This document shows, piece after piece, positions 8,312-17,378 of a stretch of DNA of 64,000 nucleotides (position 1 is its first letter; every line of letters begins with the position of its first letter). The stretch is taken from NCBI GenBank assembly GCA_003353845.1, contig PIVT01000006.1:34138-98137 (forward strand). Reading direction: 5' to 3'. Source of the stretch: Pseudomonadota bacterium. GTDB taxonomy: Bacteria; Myxococcota_A; UBA9160; JADFDR01. Below the pieces are notes generated by a model that searched no databases, was not told the DNA's origin, and saw only the letters and a list, made by a program, of their open reading frames with translations. Position numbers and translations under genes: made by a program.

Positions 8312-8474
8312 GCAGCTGAAAAGAGCCAATCGCCGGATCGACTTTGCGCTCTGGATGGGTCTCCAAATCCGTGCAGTTTCATCCCCGCAGCTTTCATTGT
8401 GAGAATCGTGAAATAGGGCGGCTGCCGCGTGTATTTTTTGCCAGTGTGAATGAGGTAGGAGAAACGAAGGCCGC

Positions 8475-9185
8475 ATGCCTAGAACGCTCAAAACAGATAT
8501 CCCCGGTGAAGACTGGCGGGTAAGCCCCGAGCAAGCCCGGCAGAAAGGGTGGCGGGAGATCTTTGCCCCCGATCTAGAGGAGGGGTTTCCACTTGTTGTG
8601 GAGATCGGCTTCGGTCGAGGTGAGTTCATAATCGACTTGGCGGCTAGGAATCCAGATACGGCGTTTGTGGGAGTGGAGTACAACCGCGGGCGTGTGGTGA
8701 AGATGGCCCGGCGGCTGGCCCGGCGAGAGTTTCGCAATATACGTATTGTAGAAGCCAAGGGACAGGAAGTCGTGTGCGATCTGCCGCTGAACTCGGTCTC
8801 TGAGTTCTGGGTGAACTTTTCAGATCCGTGGCCCAAAGATCGGCATGCCAAGCATCGGATTTTGCAGGCCGAGATGATCCATGCCATGGCATTGCGCCTT
8901 GTGCCAGGCGGTCTCCTGCACGCGGCGACGGACCATGAGAACTATGCCGAGTTTATTCAAGATCGGATTTCCAAGGAGTCTCTTTTGGAGAACGCTTTGA
9001 CGCCGTTTCCCTTTGTGCGGGAGATGCCCGAGCGTATGGTGACGGCGTATCAAAAAATCTGGTGGGAAAAGGGCAGCAGGCCTTATTTCTGGGAGTATCA
9101 GCGCGTGGCTCGTGAGCCGCTGCTCGAAGAAGCCGTGGATCCCCTAATGAAAGGCGTGTGGCGCCTGTTCAGGCAAGAAGGTTAG
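8475..9185 (+). CDS. trmB: tRNA (guanine-N7-)-methyltransferase
   Basis: 236 residues; methylates G46 of tRNA using S-adenosylmethionine. The SAM loop VEIGFGRGEF is at about residues 42-51, followed by FVGVEYNRGRV. The family signature NFSDPWPKDRHAKHR is at about 114-128, where the Asp and basic residues act in catalysis and tRNA binding. GAAGG precedes the ATG. The next gene, rlmN, is 45 nt downstream on the same strand, pairing two RNA-methylation functions. Confidence 0.95.
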   Translation: MPRTLKTDIPGEDWRVSPEQARQKGWREIFAPDLEEGFPLVVEIGFGRGEFIIDLAARNPDTAFVGVEYNRGRVVKMARRLARREFRNIRIVEAKGQEVVCDLPLNSVSEFWVNFSDPWPKDRHAKHRILQAEMIHAMALRLVPGGLLHAATDHENYAEFIQDRISKESLLENALTPFPFVREMPERMVTAYQKIWWEKGSRPYFWEYQRVAREPLLEEAVDPLMKGVWRLFRQEG

Positions 9186-9230
9186 CTATGGGTTTTGTGT
9201 CGAGTCACACAGGGCGAGTGAGGTTGCAGC

Positions 9231-10289
9231 TTGTCTGAGCCGCTTAATCTAAAAGATTACGCAACGGCGAGTTTGCGCGAGCGCTTTGCCAAAGCAGGGA
9301 TCAAACCCTTCCGCGCCGATCAGGTAGCACAGTGGCTCTACGTACGCGGTGTGGAAGACCCACTGGAGATGACGGATCTCGACAAGGCGCTGCGCGAAAA
9401 GCTGTCTCTGGAATGGAAGACGAGCGCCTTGAGTTTGTCTGACTTGCAGCGTTCGGTGGACGGCACACTGAAAGGTGCATTGATGGCCGAAGACGGTGCC
9501 ATGATCGAAGCTGTCATTATTCCAGAGGGTGATCGCCGCACGCTGTGCATTTCATCCCAAGTGGGTTGTGCCCTGGCTTGTTCCTTTTGTGCCACCGGCG
9601 AGATGGGGTTTACGCGCAACCTCAGCACAGCCGAGATTGTGGATCAATTTCTTCACATGCAACGGGAGATGCCCGAGGGCGAAGAGATCTCCAATATTGT
9701 TTTCATGGGCATGGGTGAACCCTTGCTCAATTTGCCCAACGTCATCGAAGCCGTGCGCATCTTTCTGGACCAGAAGACCTTCGCCATTGCGAGCAAGCGC
9801 ATTACCGTGTCGACCTCGGGCGTGCTCAGCAAGATTCCTGTGTTGTTGGAGGCGGTACCGGTGAATCTGGCCTTGTCGCTGCACGCCACCACGGACAAGG
9901 TGCGCGATGTTCTGGTACCGTTGAATAAAAAATTCCCCCTGGCGGCGGTTATGCTGGAATTAAAAAACAACCCGATGATTACTAAACGCCGGCCCGTTTT
10001 CTTTGAGTACACCTTGCTGGAGGGCGTGAACGACAGTCCCGAAGATGCCAGGCGCCTCGTGGGCTTACTGAGGAAGTTGCCGGCCAAACTCAACGTGATT
10101 CCAATGAATCCTCACCCCGGATCCACGTATCGCAAGCCTGCAGAGGATGTGATTGGTCGCTTTATGAAGGTGTTGGCGAAGGGTAATTTCCCAATTACGC
10201 TACGAAAAAGTAGAGGGTCGGACATCGATGCGGCTTGTGGTCAATTAGCCGCACGTAATAGAGTTGATGCTCTAATCAATTTGCAGTAG
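9231..10289 (+). CDS. rlmN: 23S rRNA/tRNA adenine-C2 methyltransferase
   Basis: Radical SAM enzyme of 352 residues, methylating A2503 of 23S rRNA and A37 of some tRNAs. The [4Fe-4S] ligands are Cys113, Cys117 and Cys120 in CALACSFC. Cys106 (TLCISSQ) and Cys336 (DAACGQL) fit the conserved pair that handles the methyl group. The GMGEPLLN SAM-binding motif is present. The start is TTG at 9231 with a GAGGT motif upstream; no better ATG lies nearby. The length is normal for the family. Confidence 0.96.
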   Translation: MSEPLNLKDYATASLRERFAKAGIKPFRADQVAQWLYVRGVEDPLEMTDLDKALREKLSLEWKTSALSLSDLQRSVDGTLKGALMAEDGAMIEAVIIPEGDRRTLCISSQVGCALACSFCATGEMGFTRNLSTAEIVDQFLHMQREMPEGEEISNIVFMGMGEPLLNLPNVIEAVRIFLDQKTFAIASKRITVSTSGVLSKIPVLLEAVPVNLALSLHATTDKVRDVLVPLNKKFPLAAVMLELKNNPMITKRRPVFFEYTLLEGVNDSPEDARRLVGLLRKLPAKLNVIPMNPHPGSTYRKPAEDVIGRFMKVLAKGNFPITLRKSRGSDIDAACGQLAARNRVDALINLQ

Positions 10290-10358
10290 TAGAGACAGTG
10301 TCCCTTAAAGATTTTTGAAGAAAAATCGGAATAAAAACGCTTTGCGAAGGAGTCAGTG

Positions 10359-10835
10359 ATGTCCCTCAAATACAGATTTGACAGTGATGTGGATACCGTC
10401 TTTGAACTGCTGACAGATCCTGATTACCTGGTGCAACGCAGCATCGATATGGGTGAGGCCAGCGCCGACTGTGAAGTGAGTGATGTGGGCGAAGATGAAA
10501 CCCAGATTGAGATTACGCGCAAGGTAGAGCAAGACTTACCGGTTTTCCTCGCCAAGATCTTCAGTCCTTCTCAGACCGTAAACCAGAGCGAGTGCTGGAA
10601 ACGCTATGGCGAAAAGTATGTTGGCAACTACGACATTCAAATCCAAGGTCAGCCCGTCGAGGTTCATTCCTCCTTTAAATTAGAGCCCAGTGAGAGTGGC
10701 TGCGAATACTCCGTCGATCATAATGTGTGTGTGAAGATTCCCGTCATTGGCAAGAAGGTGGGGAAATACGTACAAACCCAAACCGAAGACGGCATTCTTC
10801 GGCAACTTGAGCACGCCAAAGAAAAGTTGGCTTAA
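10359..10835 (+). CDS. DUF2505-family protein
   Basis: 158 residues, all cytoplasmic in character. The opening pattern LKYRFDSDVDTVFELLTDPDYLVQR matches the DUF2505 family, a START/SRPBCC-like fold that binds unknown hydrophobic ligands. ATG at 10359 is preferred over the in-frame GTG at 10356 because AAGGAG ends 6 nt before it. No partner gene suggests a function. Confidence 0.65.
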   Translation: MSLKYRFDSDVDTVFELLTDPDYLVQRSIDMGEASADCEVSDVGEDETQIEITRKVEQDLPVFLAKIFSPSQTVNQSECWKRYGEKYVGNYDIQIQGQPVEVHSSFKLEPSESGCEYSVDHNVCVKIPVIGKKVGKYVQTQTEDGILRQLEHAKEKLA

Positions 10836-11065
10836 GCCTCTTTCGAATCCTCGATTCAACCCCTTGTGGTAGGTCCTGAGGCGCGGTGCCCCTGGCCGCG
10901 TCGCCATGGGATTGTGTACCCGCGTTCTCAGTATCGTGCGGAAGCCGTTTCTCATTTCTCTCCTCCAGGGTTTCATGCCCATCCTTCCCGTCTTGTTTTC
11001 ATAGAAGAACTCATGAGATGAATTGATTCGCAGGCGTCGGCACAACTCTTGCTCTGCTATCGGGC

Positions 11066-12856
11066 ATGAAGACATTCCGAGTGGATCAAGTGAAAGGGTG
11101 GTTGTTGCTGCTCGGCCTGAGCCTGAGCCTAAGTCTGAGTTCAAGCGGGCTGGCCGTGGCTTCGGCCGATCCCGCTTTGTCTGGGCCCGGTTCCTGGCAG
11201 TGGTCACAGGTGCCCATTTCGGTGCGGGCTTCCGAGCAAGGGGCCTTGGCCATGGACTTCTCCCGAGAGTTGTTGGCTGTGGGGGATGAGCAGAGTCTGT
11301 GGCTCGTGGATTTGCGCGACAGCGAATTTCTGACAAAGAACTTTCTGTCGACAGCGAGTCGTCGACTCTTTGGTTGTCGCAATGTTCGCGATTTGGCCTT
11401 TGCGCCCGATGGGACGCTGTGGGTCGCCAGTGCCAATGGTTTATGCCGCTTGGTGAATCTGGCCAAAGGTCCCTTGAATTCCACACATCCTAAAGCCCTT
11501 GAGCAATCGACCTTGGAGACCCTGTCATTGGGGTTGGGCGACCTGGAGCTTCATCGCTTGGCGCTGACTTCGGATCTACTTGTCTTGGGGAGTAATCGCG
11601 GTCTGGTTTTCTCTCACGTCAGCAGCCATTGGCGTCAGTGGCGCAAGGGCCCGACGGATCTTCCGAAAGGGCTGGTGACGGCCCTGGATGTGCGTCCGCT
11701 TCTGCCAGCGGGTCATGGAGCCTCAAGATGGGAAGTCTTGTTGGGCGTTTCGGGACAGATTTGGGAAATGGAAGTGAACTGGCAGGATTCAACGGGCTTT
11801 ACCTTTTCAAAAATGCGTCGACAGTCGATTCCTGACGGCGGCTTGCGTGTGGTGAGCTTGGATCTGTTTTACGACGAGTTGGGTGCCGATGCCCTGGTGG
11901 TGGAGGCCGAACGAGTGGCTCAATGTCAACGCGCAGGTTCAGACGGGCAATGTTCCTGGCACAGCGAACGCTTACGCTTGCCCCCAGGGGTTGAAGCCCT
12001 GGCTGCATGGGCGGCCGAGCAGGGGCTTTGGTTGGCTACCAATCGCGGTTTGTTTTGGCGAGGGCAAGGCCGTGAGCGCTTTGAGCATTTTTTGGAAGCG
12101 ACGGATCATTCTTCCGTCCTCGCCGTTGCGGTGCGGGGGGATCGAGCCGTCTTCTTGGGGGAGAGAGGGGTGTTCCTGGGCCGACGTTTGAGTGAACCCC
12201 TCGAAGTGTCCGTGCCTTTGGAGGCGCAGATCGCTATGCCGCCGAGCCGCGCGTCCCAGGAGCCCTCCATCGAGGAAGTGCGGAAAGCGGCCTTGGCCTA
12301 TCTCGATCTGGACCCGAAGTGGATTCGCAGTCTGCGCGACGGGGTGGTGCGCCGAGGCGCCTTGCCCGTCGTCGGATTACGCCTTGGGGCCGAGCGTTCC
12401 CGCAGTCGCAATCGGGACCATGACGAAACCTTTACCTCGGGAGCGTTGCATCACTTGAAGGACCGGGATCGCGATCGCAGGACCGATTATGAGGTGTCAC
12501 TGAGTCTCTCCTGGGACCTGGCTGATTTGGCCTACCACCCCGAGTCCATCGATGTGTCCGACGAAGCCCGCGACGTCCTGGAGTTGCGAGACGAGGTTCT
12601 CGATGAACTCACCCAATTGTATTTCGACCGTCACCGCACCTTGCTCGAATTGGCCTCCCTTGAGCAGGCACAGGTACAGGCACAGGTCGCAGCCCCTCCG
12701 GCTTCCTCATGGGATCTAAATTCTTCTGTGGAACCCCTTCGCAGTGTGGAAGCGGAGCGCTTGCGTCTGCGTGCTGATGAACTGGCTGCGGGAATCGACG
12801 CTTGGACGGGAGGCTGGTTTAGTGAACGTGTGCGGCGACAGGCGTCCCATCAATGA
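11066..12856 (+). CDS. Secreted propeller-like protein of unknown function
   Basis: 596 residues with a signal peptide whose core is Leu/Ser repeats (LSLSLSLSSSG), cleaved near AVASA. Residues about 45-390 carry repeats of the kind seen in two-component-regulator and sensor propellers, such as LAFAPDGTLWVASANGLCRL and GLWLATNRGLFW. The C-terminal 180 residues differ: an Arg/Asp-rich segment (RSRNRDHDE, DRDRDRR), then EVSLSLSWDLADLAYHP and a coiled-coil-like helix with LELRDEVLDELTQLYFDR. That tail recurs, in my memory, in deltaproteobacterial secreted proteins, but I cannot name its role. The PEP-CTERM gene follows 68 nt later. Function is not assigned. Confidence 0.6.
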   Translation: MKTFRVDQVKGWLLLLGLSLSLSLSSSGLAVASADPALSGPGSWQWSQVPISVRASEQGALAMDFSRELLAVGDEQSLWLVDLRDSEFLTKNFLSTASRRLFGCRNVRDLAFAPDGTLWVASANGLCRLVNLAKGPLNSTHPKALEQSTLETLSLGLGDLELHRLALTSDLLVLGSNRGLVFSHVSSHWRQWRKGPTDLPKGLVTALDVRPLLPAGHGASRWEVLLGVSGQIWEMEVNWQDSTGFTFSKMRRQSIPDGGLRVVSLDLFYDELGADALVVEAERVAQCQRAGSDGQCSWHSERLRLPPGVEALAAWAAEQGLWLATNRGLFWRGQGRERFEHFLEATDHSSVLAVAVRGDRAVFLGERGVFLGRRLSEPLEVSVPLEAQIAMPPSRASQEPSIEEVRKAALAYLDLDPKWIRSLRDGVVRRGALPVVGLRLGAERSRSRNRDHDETFTSGALHHLKDRDRDRRTDYEVSLSLSWDLADLAYHPESIDVSDEARDVLELRDEVLDELTQLYFDRHRTLLELASLEQAQVQAQVAAPPASSWDLNSSVEPLRSVEAERLRLRADELAAGIDAWTGGWFSERVRRQASHQ

Positions 12857-12924
12857 ATGGGTTGTGCAGAAAATTTTTTCGAGTGGTCTGATCACCCCCG
12901 TGTCCCAAACAAGAGGAGTGTGTG

Positions 12925-13560
12925 ATGAAGTCATGGAGTTGTGGTGGATGGGTGGTCGTTTTACTGATGAGTCTGCAGAGTGTGGCGTCGGCGACGCCTT
13001 TGCTGTCGGAGGTCTATTACGATGCGGTGGGTACCGATGGTGGGAAAGTCTTTGTGGAGTTGTACGGGCAAGCGGGAGAGAGCCTGGAAGGTCTTCAATT
13101 GGTAGCGACCAATGGGGCCACTGGCAGCGCTGTGTTTAGCGTGGACTTAACAGGCATCTTTCCCGAGGGCGGTTTCTTTGTGCTGGCCGACGGCAGCAGT
13201 GGCGTCACCGAGGTGTTCAACGCCGACCTGATCGTCGCGAATGTCGATCATCAAAACGGGCCCGAAAATTTTCTGCTGTTCAGTGGGGAGACGCTGTTGG
13301 ATGCCTTGGGGTTCGGGGACTTCAGCGAGGGTGACGTGTTTCAAGGCGAGGGCATGGCGGCTCCCGATGCCCCGGCGGGTTCCAGCCTGGCCCGTTGGTT
13401 TGCCAACATCGATACCCATGACAATGCCGCGGATTTTACAATCCTCGCTCTCCCCACACCGGGAGAGGGGAGTTTGTCTTCGGTTCCCGAGCCGGGTGGC
13501 TTGCTCTTGTCCGGTCTGGGGTTGCTCTTGTTGGCGAGCGTGAGGAGGCGTCACGCCTGA
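12925..13560 (+). CDS. PEP-CTERM sorted protein with lamin-tail-like domain
   Basis: 211 residues. An N-terminal signal peptide precedes a beta-rich domain starting LLSEVYYDAVGTDGG with VELYG and GFFVLAD, typical of lamin-tail (LTD) domains. The C-terminus carries a PEP-CTERM anchor: VPEP, a Gly/Leu helix, then RRRHA. Such signals are processed by an exosortase, delivering proteins to the surface or extracellular polymer. No exosortase gene is in this window. ATG at 12925 is chosen over GTG at 12922 because GAGGAG is 6 nt before it. Confidence 0.88.
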   Translation: MKSWSCGGWVVVLLMSLQSVASATPLLSEVYYDAVGTDGGKVFVELYGQAGESLEGLQLVATNGATGSAVFSVDLTGIFPEGGFFVLADGSSGVTEVFNADLIVANVDHQNGPENFLLFSGETLLDALGFGDFSEGDVFQGEGMAAPDAPAGSSLARWFANIDTHDNAADFTILALPTPGEGSLSSVPEPGGLLLSGLGLLLLASVRRRHA

Positions 13561-13828
13561 GCCAGCGGGGGTCTGGGTCGGGCAGTTCCGCTGTGCCATG
13601 AAAGCTGAACATCGACGAATTCCATTGGTATTTCATCCATGGAAAGCTGGAAAATGCCCCTGGAAGAGCTTCAATCAGTCCAGCAAACGCATCAACTGCC
13701 GATAGGCCCAAGAGATGCCGAAGAAGGCCCGGAGCTACCTTCCAGCCAGGCTCCTTGCATTTCTTGGGCTGGCTGGCACTCTTGGGTGAAGGGTGTCCCT
13801 GCGGGATTGATGAAGGGGTCGAGTCCGG

Positions 13829-14482
13829 ATGCTTTCCGGTTTTAATACAAACATTCGCCACCGAGCTGTTCTGTTTCATATCCAAACAGAAGACAGTGGA
13901 CGGGCGCATCCGCACATCATCAGCCACCTGTACTACGGTGGCACGATCTTGGCTTCGGAGAAGAACGGCTATCCGGATCTTCTAGCTGGAGAGCATGACG
14001 ACGACGCCATCGAAAACGGCGTCAAAAAGAGAATGCAGGAGCAGCACAAGGAAATGCTGCGCGATCTGAGGCGTGGGAGTTTCGACTCCGAGATCGTCGT
14101 CCGACTGGGCGATGGGATCTTTCCGGAAGGCACCGACGGGGATCTGGCCTTCGCCGAGACCGGTGAAATCGCCCCGGCACCCGACGACAACTTGGTTGAT
14201 GATCGATTGGCCGAAGATGAATTCGAAATCGCCATCGAGGAAGCTCGACCGGTACCCGCGGAGACACCGCCTTCCATCGCAGCCAAAAAACGCGTCTCTG
14301 CAGGTGCTCGAGCCCTGGCCAGCTTGGGCCGAAAGCCCAAGCCAAAGCGCAAGGAATCCAAAGAGCCCAAGGAGTCCAAGGGACGAGAATTTGGGGAGAG
14401 TATCGTGTCGGACAAGCCTCTCGACGAAGTGGTCTTTGACTTCTTGGTTGAGAACGCGCGGAAGAAGCCTTCCTCCAAGTGA
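13829..14482 (+). CDS. Conserved protein of unknown function with FHIQTEDSG motif, upstream of ftsE
   Basis: 217 residues. The first 60 form a compact conserved head with VLFHIQTEDSG, HIISHLYYGGTILASEK and YPDL. The rest is a low-complexity acidic region followed by a Lys/Pro/Glu-rich linker (KPKPKRKESKEPKESK) and a short C-terminal helix (LDEVVFDFLVENARKK). I recall similar heads encoded next to ftsE in deltaproteobacteria, but no function is known to me. AAGGGG precedes the ATG at normal spacing. The last codons overlap the ftsE GTG by 4 nt, so it belongs to the ftsEX operon and may act in division or envelope control. Confidence 0.7.
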   Translation: MLSGFNTNIRHRAVLFHIQTEDSGRAHPHIISHLYYGGTILASEKNGYPDLLAGEHDDDAIENGVKKRMQEQHKEMLRDLRRGSFDSEIVVRLGDGIFPEGTDGDLAFAETGEIAPAPDDNLVDDRLAEDEFEIAIEEARPVPAETPPSIAAKKRVSAGARALASLGRKPKPKRKESKEPKESKGREFGESIVSDKPLDEVVFDFLVENARKKPSSK

Positions 14483-15201
14483 GTGTCGGGACGACGGGTA
14501 CGGCCGGCCGAAGCAGTGACCCCATCATCCGCGTTTATCACGCATCGAAATCCTATTTGCCCGGAACCTTTGCTTTACACGATCTGACCTTGGAGGTTCA
14601 TCGCGGCGAGTTTGTCTTTCTTACCGGCCCGAGCGGCGCCGGAAAAACCACTTTGCTCAAATTGTTGTTCTCTGCCGAACGTCCCACTGAAGGCCAGATC
14701 ATTTTGCGCGGTCGCAATATTGCGCGGCTGAGTGCCGCGGCGGTACCGGCCTTGCGTCGCCGCATTGGTGTGGTGTTTCAGGATTATAAACTGCTCCAAT
14801 CGCGCACCGTGGAAGAAAACGTGGCGGTGGCGTTGGAAGTCTTGGGCGTGCCCCCGCGCGAGATTCGGGCGCGCGTCTTCTCCATGCTCAAACAAGTTGG
14901 CTTGCAGCATCGACGAACCCATCACCCGCTGTCGCTCTCGGGCGGCGAGCAGCAGCGTGTGTCCATCGCTCGCGCCTTGGTCAATGAACCCGAGATTCTT
15001 TTGGCCGATGAGCCCACGGGCAACTTGGACCCGGAACTCACCATCGAGATCATGGACCTGCTGGCCAACGCCTCCTTGCGAGGGACCACGGTGATGGTGG
15101 CGACCCACGACTTGGGGTTGATCGATCGCTATGGGAAGCGAAGATTGGCACTTGAGGGCGGGCGCTTGAAGGACGACATCCCCGCGCATAGGTTTACTTA
15201 A
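14479..15201 (+). CDS. ftsE: Cell-division ATP-binding protein
   Basis: 240 residues. ABC ATPase that pairs with FtsX and transmits an ATP-hydrolysis cycle to periplasmic murein hydrolase regulators at the septum. Walker A GPSGAGKT is at 50-57; the Q-loop VVFQDYKLL, signature LSGGEQQR and Walker B ILLADEPTGNLD follow. QDYKLL and the adjacent NV are FtsE-like rather than LolD-like. The start is GTG, overlapping the upstream gene by 4 nt. Its stop overlaps the ftsX ATG (TAATG). Confidence 0.95.
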   Translation: MSVGTTGTAGRSSDPIIRVYHASKSYLPGTFALHDLTLEVHRGEFVFLTGPSGAGKTTLLKLLFSAERPTEGQIILRGRNIARLSAAAVPALRRRIGVVFQDYKLLQSRTVEENVAVALEVLGVPPREIRARVFSMLKQVGLQHRRTHHPLSLSGGEQQRVSIARALVNEPEILLADEPTGNLDPELTIEIMDLLANASLRGTTVMVATHDLGLIDRYGKRRLALEGGRLKDDIPAHRFT

Positions 15202-16118
15202 TGCGAATTGGCGATCAGTTCACGATTCATCGGGCTCAATACTTTTTGCGTTCAGCCGTGGCAGGGTTGCGCGCCAGCCCTGTGACCAGCCTGGTCGCCG
15301 TCGTCACCATTGCCATGGCCTTGTTGCTCATCGGTGTCTTCCTGCTCTTGTTGGAGAACATGGACCAGGTCTTGGATCGCTTCGGCGAGTCGCTGGTCGT
15401 GACCGTCTACCTGGAAAACAATGTCGCGGAGGAGGATGTGCAAGCCTTCCAGAGCCGTTTTTCCAGCATCGAAGGCGTGGTGGGCACGGTCTTTGTTTCC
15501 AAAGAAGAAGCCTTGGATCGTTTTCGCCATCGCGTCGGGGATCAAGGGGGCTTACTCGATGGATTGGATGAAAATCCCTTGCCGCCTTCTTTTGAGCTCA
15601 GTTTGGAAAAGGAACGGTCCTCCATCGAATCTCTGGCCTTGGTGGCGCAATCCATTGACGGCATCCCCGGTGTCGATGAAGTCAGTTATGCCCAAGAATG
15701 GGTCAGTGGCTATGAGAACTTCCTCAGCTTGGCTCGTGTCATCGGTGCGGCCTTGGGCGGTGTGTTGGCCTTTGCCGCATTGCTCATCGTGGCCAATACC
15801 ATTCAGCTGACCATCTATGCACGCCGAGACGAGTTGGACATTCTGGCCTTGGTCGGTGCCAGCCGCACCTTCGCGGGAGTTCCTTTTTTGTTGGAGGGAT
15901 TGTTGCAGGGCTGTGCCGGCGGCGTCAGCGCGGTGGCGTTGCTCTACGTTTTGTACGAGCTGCTCTTGCCCTACACGGCAGCCGGTTGGTCCTTTTTGCT
16001 GGGAAATGTGCCGCCACAATTCTTGTCGGATGCTGGCACGCTACTGATTGTCGCTGTGGGAGCGGGCTTGGGCTTGCTCGGTTCGGCTGTCGCATTGACG
16101 ACGGCCAAGCGCCCATGA
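15201..16118 (+). CDS. ftsX: Cell-division protein, FtsX-type permease
   Basis: 305 residues. One membrane helix at about 28-52 is followed by a periplasmic domain (60-165, with VTVYLENNVAEEDV and a FVSKEEALDRF-like motif), then three membrane helices at about 180-210, 228-255 and 270-300. This is the four-helix FtsX layout. The periplasmic loop is where LytM-type partners dock. It overlaps ftsE by 1 nt and the stop overlaps an upstream in-frame ATG of the next gene. Confidence 0.95.
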   Translation: MRIGDQFTIHRAQYFLRSAVAGLRASPVTSLVAVVTIAMALLLIGVFLLLLENMDQVLDRFGESLVVTVYLENNVAEEDVQAFQSRFSSIEGVVGTVFVSKEEALDRFRHRVGDQGGLLDGLDENPLPPSFELSLEKERSSIESLALVAQSIDGIPGVDEVSYAQEWVSGYENFLSLARVIGAALGGVLAFAALLIVANTIQLTIYARRDELDILALVGASRTFAGVPFLLEGLLQGCAGGVSAVALLYVLYELLLPYTAAGWSFLLGNVPPQFLSDAGTLLIVAVGAGLGLLGSAVALTTAKRP

Positions 16119-16135
16119 GGGGAGGGGGCACCCTG

Positions 16136-17278
16136 ATGGGTGTTCTGATGACCTTGGCTTTGCTCGTAGGCGGTCTCTGGCTTTCGCCCGCGGCGGCCAA
16201 CCAGGACGCCAATGCACAGCTGGAAGAAATCCGTCGCGCCATTCAAATCAGCCGTGAGCGCTTGCTGAGTTTTAATCGCAATGAATTCGGTTTAATCGAT
16301 GCTTTAGAGGCCACGGATGAAAGCATCTCCTTGCTCACCCAACAGGTGGCGCGTACGCGTAAGGCCAAGCGCGAGGCGGACCAGGCCTTGACCAAGGTCA
16401 TTGCCGAGGAACGCGTCTTGGTGAAGCAGATGTCCAAAACCCAAAGCGCCATGTCGGGCCGTGCGGTGGCCTTGTACAAGGCGGGCGATGTCGGTCCGCT
16501 TTCGCTGCTGTTTTCTGCGGTGGATCTAAAAGAGCTATTGGCTCGTACTCAAATCTTGCGCCTATTGCTCAAACGCGATCAGGAGTTATTGCAGCAGTTT
16601 TTGACCCAGCGCAGCGCCTTGGAGAAAACCAAAGTGCAGCACGAGGAAGCGGTGGTAACGCAGACGGCGTTGGCCGAGGCCTTGCGCCTGCAGTTGGGAG
16701 ATTTGCGCGATCAGCGTAGGGCCAAGGGCTTGGCCCTGAAGGCGATGCACAAGGATCGGCGGCGCGAGCGGCAGGTGCTCGTGGATCTGGAGGCGGCTGC
16801 GCTGGCCATGGAAGAAACCCTGCGCGCCATGCGAGATGCGCCGATGCATAGGCGCCGAGATCCGGTAGCGCGAAACTTTGCGGCTCTCAAGGGAAGCTTG
16901 CCGCTGCCGGTGAACGGACCGCTGTTGCGCGAGTTTGGTCAAGTGATCGACGAGGAATTTCGCACCAAGACGTTTTACAAAGGTGTGGACTTTGAAGGAG
17001 AGGCTGGCGCGCCGGTACGAGCCGTGGCCGCGGGCGACGTGCGCTTTGCGGGTTGGTTCCGGGGCTATGGCAAGATCGTGATCCTCGATCATTCAGAGCA
17101 ATACTTTACGATCTCGGGGCATCTCGAATCCATCGAGGTGGAGGTGGGAGATGAGGTGGCCAGCGGTGAGATACTGGGGAGTGTAGGCGAGACAGGGTCC
17201 CTGTCGGGGCCGCGCTTATACTTTGAAATTCGCGAAGGGGGTGAGGCTTTGGACCCCGTGTCCTGGTTTGCGCGCTAG
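16136..17278 (+). CDS. EnvC-like periplasmic LytM protein (probable amidase activator)
   Basis: 380 residues from ATG 16136, preceded by GGAGGGGG at 7 nt; an ATG at 16115 overlapping ftsX lacks such a site. A signal peptide (GLWLSPAAA) is followed by a long coiled coil (about 25-245), then a C-terminal M23/LytM domain (about 265-375). Zinc-ligand positions are degenerate: the usual HxGxD reads FYKGVDF, and the usual LHFEIR reads LYFEIR. E. coli EnvC shows the same loss and works by activating amidases, recruited by FtsX. Adjacency to ftsEX supports the same role. Direct hydrolase activity is unlikely. Confidence 0.88.
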   Translation: MGVLMTLALLVGGLWLSPAAANQDANAQLEEIRRAIQISRERLLSFNRNEFGLIDALEATDESISLLTQQVARTRKAKREADQALTKVIAEERVLVKQMSKTQSAMSGRAVALYKAGDVGPLSLLFSAVDLKELLARTQILRLLLKRDQELLQQFLTQRSALEKTKVQHEEAVVTQTALAEALRLQLGDLRDQRRAKGLALKAMHKDRRRERQVLVDLEAAALAMEETLRAMRDAPMHRRRDPVARNFAALKGSLPLPVNGPLLREFGQVIDEEFRTKTFYKGVDFEGEAGAPVRAVAAGDVRFAGWFRGYGKIVILDHSEQYFTISGHLESIEVEVGDEVASGEILGSVGETGSLSGPRLYFEIREGGEALDPVSWFAR

Positions 17279-17378
17279 AGTTCCCCAGTCCCAACCCGGT
17301 CCCATCCCCAGTCGCATCACTAGAAGTGTCAGTCTGATAAGTAAGGCAAAAGGCATGAGTAAAAAGGAGCAAATTCTT

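Noticed and set aside
12857..12924. Sigma-54 promoter before the first PEP-CTERM gene
   Set aside because: No GG-N10-GC arrangement with a TTGC-like half was found.
13561..13828. CCAGCCAG/CTGGCTGG inverted repeat (13742-13776) in the gap before the FHIQTEDSG gene
   Set aside because: Short, without a T-run or link to a start; likely chance in a GC-rich gap. No gene seen in this gap.
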